DNA of 9,681 nucleotides from JBBIJH01 sp037446075 (lineage in GTDB: Bacteria > Bacteroidota > Ignavibacteria > UBA10030 > JAHEZR01): contig JBBIJH010000096.1 in the NCBI GenBank assembly GCA_037446075.1, positions 1 to 9,681 of the forward strand, written 5' to 3'. Below the pieces are notes generated by a model. That model worked only from the letters and a program-made list of their open reading frames with translations. It ran no database searches and was not told the DNA's origin. The translations under genes were made by a program, and so were the position numbers. Positions 6,994 through 9,681 of this stretch are shown piece by piece (within the stretch, counting starts at the first letter, position 1; the number at the start of each line of letters is the position of its first letter).

Positions 6994-8103
6994 CTACAGA
7001 ACGATCCTCCCCTCAGTGACATTAATCAATTCTGGAAGGGCAAGCACTTGACCACGCCTTCCGCTTCCTGCGCGCAGAACCTTCAGTATTCCCGCTTCTT
7101 TCAACTTTGCAACTAGACCAGTGATCATCGCTCGCGTGGGCATTCCCTTTCCCTCGAGATGTGAAATTTGGAATACCGGCCGAGCGAAGATCCGATCCAA
7201 GAGTGGAATTGCATACTGTGAATGAGTCAGGTCGACTACATGCTGCTTTAGTCGGTTGTACAGTTCGATGATTGCGCGAGCCTTCATAGCATTCGCCTCA
7301 GCTTGTTCACCGACCGCCGTCAGGAAGAATTGAATCCACTCATTCCACGCACCCGCCTTTTGCCCCAATTTGCGGAGATGCGCGATATAGGGGTCTCTCT
7401 GTGCTTCGAGATATTCCGAAAGATAAAACATGGGCCGAGAAAGCATCTTCTTTTCGAAGAGGAAAATTGGGATCAGCATTCGCCCCAATCGTCCGTTGCC
7501 GTCCAAGAATGGGTGAATGATTTCAAACTGCGCGTGAAGAACACCAAGCTGCACCAGCGGGTCCGGTCTCTCAAGGTGATAGTATTGCTCCCAATTACTT
7601 AGGCACTCCATCAAATGTTGAGGTTCTGGTGGAATGAATTCCGCCTGTTCGATGGGTGTCCCCGGTGCACCAATCCAATTCTGAACCGTGCGAAGCTGGC
7701 CTCGTGCTCTGTTGCGTCCGCGAACACTGTTAAGGAGAATGGCATGGAGATCCTTCAGGAGCCGAAGACTGAAAGGTCTCTTCTTCAGCTCTTCCTCGGC
7801 ATATTTCAAAGCTTGGCGGTAGTTGATGATCTCCCGGATATCTTCTCGACTTTGCTGTTCTCCTGGTTCCTCACCTACCTCAAACTTTAGAACGTCTCCC
7901 AGTGTTGCTTGCGTACCTTCGATTCGAGAGGAGAGAACCGCCTCTTGTGTCGTCATGGGTGAAAGTAACAGATTCGGATTTGTCACTCCTTGTAATACAC
8001 CATCGAAGAAAGCAAGAGATCGATTCGCTTTTCCAATAAGAGGGATGAGTGGCTCCCAATCCAAGTCGTGGATTGGAAGCTTCTGTGGAACAAAAGGCTC
8101 CAT
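6994..8103 (-). CDS. fic: Class II Fic-domain AMP-transferase with C-terminal winged helix
   Basis: The 369-residue product is a Fic enzyme of the stand-alone class, which transfers AMP from ATP to hydroxyl side chains of target proteins and can often also remove it. The catalytic motif HPFLDGNGRLGR (197-208) is canonical, with H197 as general base and D201 for the metal. The inhibitory helix motif S-x3-E-G occurs N-terminal to the Fic core (S58, E62, G63), making it class II: the inhibitory glutamate is built in and no separate antitoxin gene is needed. The N-terminal Fic_N region (about 1-80) and a beta-hairpin flap near 145-160 (APGTPIEQAEFIPPEP) are present. Residues about 290-369 look like a winged helix. 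Length is close to the well-studied Shewanella Fic. It lies opposite its neighbours, between two copies of the DLH 3' end, with an AT-rich upstream region, which suggests later acquisition. Confidence 0.93.
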   Translation of the reverse strand: MEPFVPQKLPIHDLDWEPLIPLIGKANRSLAFFDGVLQGVTNPNLLLSPMTTQEAVLSSRIEGTQATLGDVLKFEVGEEPGEQQSREDIREIINYRQALKYAEEELKKRPFSLRLLKDLHAILLNSVRGRNRARGQLRTVQNWIGAPGTPIEQAEFIPPEPQHLMECLSNWEQYYHLERPDPLVQLGVLHAQFEIIHPFLDGNGRLGRMLIPIFLFEKKMLSRPMFYLSEYLEAQRDPYIAHLRKLGQKAGAWNEWIQFFLTAVGEQAEANAMKARAIIELYNRLKQHVVDLTHSQYAIPLLDRIFARPVFQISHLEGKGMPTRAMITGLVAKLKEAGILKVLRAGSGRRGQVLALPELINVTEGRIVL

Positions 8104-8136
8104 TTATTGATAGTAAATTCGTTACAAATCCGTTTG

Positions 8137-8167
8137 TGTATAGCATAAATATATATACTTTATACAA
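8137..8167 (-). promoter_or_regulatory. fic: Candidate fic promoter with overlapping inverted repeat
   Basis: On the minus strand, TTGTAT (8167-8162) is followed after 19 bases by TGC-TATACA with the -10 hexamer at 8142-8137, an extended -10-like arrangement. It lies about 34 bases upstream of the fic ATG. The same bases form an inverted repeat: TGTATA (8137-8142) and TATACA (8161-8166) separated by 18 bases, a possible operator. Spacing is long for a sigma70 promoter and the region is AT-rich enough to give chance matches. Confidence 0.35.
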
Positions 8168-8331
8168 AATTGCTACCAGCAAATCGAAAATAGCCGAAAG
8201 CACTCAAAAACACACAACTTAGCATGCCTCGGCAAACTCCCTTGAGTAGTTCTGCCCTCGACGGTCCCCGATTCTTCAAATCTTGATGGAACCTCACTCT
8301 GATCAGTTGCGCCGACCGTCTCATTAGATTT

Positions 8332-8355
8332 TCCCGATATGCTACTCCATCGGGA
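8332..8355. other. Short hairpin of unknown role
   Basis: TCCCGAT (8332-8338) pairs with ATCGGGA (8349-8355) around a 10-base loop. No T-run follows on either strand, so it is not called a terminator. Confidence 0.4.
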
Positions 8356-8481
8356 GGATCCTAAAGGATGAAGGGGGAACAAGCACACAATCAGCGGGAA
8401 GGGCAAAAGAGCTGGGAGTGTATCATCTGTCTAAGATTGCGGCGCTCAGAAGGCCGCCGATCCTATCCCTGTCGAACTCAC

Positions 8482-8574
8482 TTTATCGATCAACCACTCG
8501 CCTACAACGAGAAGGCGGACAAAGAGTCGTGGGGGGAGATGCAGGCGCTGTTCAGGAGGGCGTTTAAGAAGTAA
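8482..8574 (+). pseudogene. Orphan 3' fragment of a second DLH gene
   Basis: The fragment encodes QPLAYNEKADKESWGEM and a tail QALFRRAFKK ending in TAA, matching the last 25-28 residues of the intact DLH (LPLAYNEKADKESWGEM, then QKLFKKVFKK). Residues upstream of the proline show no convincing DLH similarity, and the catalytic Cys, Asp and His are all absent. The open frame can be traced back to ATG 8368, but those residues do not resemble DLH, so I treat it as a remnant. The differences from copy 1 include synonymous changes (CCT/CCA, CTT/CTC, CTA/CTG, TTC/TTT) and conservative Lys/Arg swaps, as expected of a diverged homologue once under selection. It ends 25 bases before the convergent NTPase stop. 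Confidence 0.75.
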
Positions 8575-8576
8575 GG
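8500..8576 (+). repeat. Direct repeat, copy 2 (orphan DLH end)
   Basis: This is the partner of 6856-6932. Bases 8500-8544 are identical to 6856-6900, and 8545-8576 carry seven differences. Upstream of 8500 identity drops to about half over 18 bases and is lost before that. Confidence 0.92.
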
Positions 8577-8598
8577 AACGTATCTTCCAGCTTGAACA

Positions 8599-9123
8599 TC
8601 AAGAGGAGCCGCGCTGCAACAAACTGAGGATTTGCCCGACTAATTCCTCACGGTTTTCCCGGTTCACCTCGATCACGGTCACATGCGGCATTGCTTTGAT
8701 TTCGTCGGTAAAGGGCAGGCTCCGCCTGACGATCGTACCGAGGATGAGTGATTCACTTCGGAGAGCGCTCATCACCGCATTCCGGAATCGCTCGGAGAGA
8801 ATCTCCATTGGTCCGATTTCATCGATGACGACGATCTTCTTCGCCGCAACAGCTTCTTCGATCGACCGTGCCGCGACCTCATCCAGCGCAGAGAGGTTCA
8901 CTCCATACTTCCCGACTTTCTTTGGACTCTTAACTTCAACAGAAGCGAGGACACCCTTACGCCCGTCAAGTGACGTTACGCCGAAGCCCTTCCTCACTCC
9001 CCGTTGCCGAATCTCCTGCGTATAGAACCCGCCGGCAGATTGAGTGAGCCGTGCGACCACGCGCTGCAGCACCGTAGTCTTCCCGCACCCTGGATTTCCT
9101 GTGAGAAGGATAGCTTTGGCCAT
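8599..9123 (-). CDS. THEP1-type nucleoside-triphosphatase (NTPase_1 family)
   Basis: The 174-residue product is a P-loop NTPase of the THEP1/NTPCR family, which hydrolyses NTPs slowly and whose cell role is unclear. Walker A is GNPGCGKTT (9-17) and Walker B is VVIDEIGPME (98-107); the D-E-I-G-x-M-E form is the family signature. The GGFYTQEIR block (31-39) is also typical. Size matches the single-domain family. The ATG at 9123 is chosen because Walker A begins at residue 9, as is normal; no Shine-Dalgarno site is visible before it. The gene converges on the orphan DLH fragment and is separated from the upstream barrel gene on the same strand by 233 bases, so it probably has its own promoter. 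Confidence 0.88.
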   Translation of the reverse strand: MAKAILLTGNPGCGKTTVLQRVVARLTQSAGGFYTQEIRQRGVRKGFGVTSLDGRKGVLASVEVKSPKKVGKYGVNLSALDEVAARSIEEAVAAKKIVVIDEIGPMEILSERFRNAVMSALRSESLILGTIVRRSLPFTDEIKAMPHVTVIEVNRENREELVGQILSLLQRGSS

Positions 9124-9356
9124 TTCAATGGGGTACTAAGGTGACGTCCACCTAAAAGCCAGCTTTGTTTGAGTTGAGGGAGAAGGAAAGACACGCTGCC
9201 GCTCACGCCGATTCGCAGGAAGGCTTTGAAATCTATCCATCTCTTCTTGTGGACTTCTAGACTATTCTCTGCAACTACAGCAGGATTTCCAGGGGGAACG
9301 CACCTTTATCTGACCCGCGAGGTTAAGCACAGGCTCCTTCGACTGGTCGCACTAAG
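9124..9356 (-). other. Intergenic region upstream of the NTPase gene
   Basis: These 233 bases contain no gene I can support. A small hairpin (AGGTG 9139-9143 with CACCT 9149-9153, loop ACGTC) sits 15 bases before the NTPase ATG and could be an operator or a leader stem. No clear terminator for the barrel gene and no convincing promoter hexamers were found. Confidence 0.35.
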
Positions 9357-9681
9357 TTAGTCTGCCTTCAGGTGGTAGATATTCACTCCAATCCTGCCCA
9401 GCAGGTAGGCGTCCCTGAAACCGTACCTCAGGCCCTCGACACTATCATTCCCAAAGATCCGCACACCCAAGTCGGTCCCGACAGATAAGTTCTTCTTCAG
9501 AAAATACTCAAGGCCAACGCCAAGCGGAAAAAGGGCATACGCTTGGACGTGCTGAGCCGAGATGTAGTTACCCAATCCATCTCGTCGGATAGCCAGAACC
9601 AAGCCGCCACCTGCATAGAAGAATGGGGATAAGGCTTGACTCGACATAAAGTGCCACGAGCCAACCAGGGTCAGCGGAATC
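9357..9681 (-). CDS. Outer-membrane beta-barrel protein, C-terminal part (cut by window edge)
   Basis: The frame ends with TAA at 9359-9357 and stays open to the right edge. It reads through the ATG at 9647 into IPLTLVGSWHF, which continues the same beta-strand pattern, so that ATG is internal and the true start lies outside the window. The roughly 108 visible residues alternate polar and hydrophobic positions with aromatic girdles: FFYAGGGLVLAI, ALFPLGVGLEYFL, LSVGTDLGVRIFG, AYLLGRIGVNIYHL. This is characteristic of small opacity/OmpA-type barrels (OMP_b-brl families). The end, RIGVNIYHLKAD, lacks the classical C-terminal Phe but has the last-strand pattern. The ligand or function is unknown; such proteins are generic surface proteins of diderm bacteria. 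Confidence 0.75.
   Translation of the reverse strand, partial: IPLTLVGSWHFMSSQALSPFFYAGGGLVLAIRRDGLGNYISAQHVQAYALFPLGVGLEYFLKKNLSVGTDLGVRIFGNDSVEGLRYGFRDAYLLGRIGVNIYHLKAD

Larger units (their letters stand above)
8104..8481. other. Gene-free region upstream of fic
   Basis: No convincing gene is seen in these 378 bases. The part next to fic (8104-8220) is clearly AT-rich and holds the candidate promoter. The remainder contains two small hairpins (8332-8355 and 8439-8457), neither followed by a T-run on either strand. The frame at 8331 and onward stays open and reads as I-L-K-D-E-G-G-T-S-T-Q and then KELGVYHLSKI, but it has no start codon and no family I recognise. It may be eroded coding sequence or chance. 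Confidence 0.5.

Noticed and set aside
6994..8103. fic as half of a two-gene toxin-antitoxin pair
   Set aside because: The inhibitory S-x3-E-G motif is within the same protein (class II), and no small antitoxin gene is found upstream.
8268..8292. tRNA-like T-arm (TTCAAATC)
   Set aside because: No matching acceptor, D or anticodon arms were found on either strand nearby.
8439..8457. GC-rich hairpin (GCGGC/GCCGC) as a terminator
   Set aside because: No T-run follows on either strand.
8368..8574. 68-residue open frame as a functional small gene
   Set aside because: Only the last 27 or so residues resemble anything, and they are a DLH tail without catalytic residues. The upstream part looks random, so it is called a remnant.
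9357..9647. 96-residue complete protein starting at ATG 9647
   Set aside because: The frame stays open upstream to the window edge with a matching beta-strand pattern, so the ATG is internal and the gene is partial.

Overview
The window looks like chromosomal DNA of a diderm bacterium. Several products carry export signals: a DUF4139 protein, a lipoprotein-like peroxiredoxin and a secreted dienelactone hydrolase. An outer-membrane beta-barrel fragment lies at the right edge. Base composition is roughly balanced, and some genes have clear Shine-Dalgarno sites (GTG 2994, ATG 6148) while others have none. The gene styles (DUF4139, MacB/LolD-type ABC pair, THEP1-type NTPase, opacity-type barrel) would fit an FCB-group lineage such as Ignavibacteria/Kapabacteria or a relative, but that placement is inference only.

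Layout. Positions 2842 to 1 (minus strand) hold a compact, probably co-transcribed set: a membrane-anchored amidohydrolase, a 60-residue charged protein, an exported Bcp-type peroxiredoxin (ATGA overlap with the small gene), and the start of a DUF4139 protein cut by the left edge. A divergent intergenic region (2843-2993) separates this from a plus-strand run: mazG (GTG start with a strong SD), then an ABC ATPase and its MacB/FtsX-type permease overlapping by ATGA. After a 157-base gap comes a secreted dienelactone hydrolase (DLH) gene.

Positions 6931-8598 are the irregular part. A minus-strand class II Fic AMP-transferase gene with a C-terminal winged helix and an AT-rich promoter is bracketed by two direct copies of the DLH 3' end. 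One copy is the real end of the DLH gene (to 6930). The other is an orphan fragment at about 8482-8574 that includes the same stop codon. The copies share a 45-base block with no mismatch, flanked by clearly diverged codons. This suggests either a broken tandem paralogue partly converted by its neighbour, or a Fic-carrying segment that inserted at the 3' end of the DLH gene and rebuilt that end.

To the right, a minus-strand THEP1-type NTPase converges on the orphan fragment, and a minus-strand outer-membrane beta-barrel gene enters from the right edge. No rRNA, tRNA, CRISPR array, transposase or integrase was seen. Most of the window is ordinary core-type content; the duplicated DLH end around fic is the part most worth following up.
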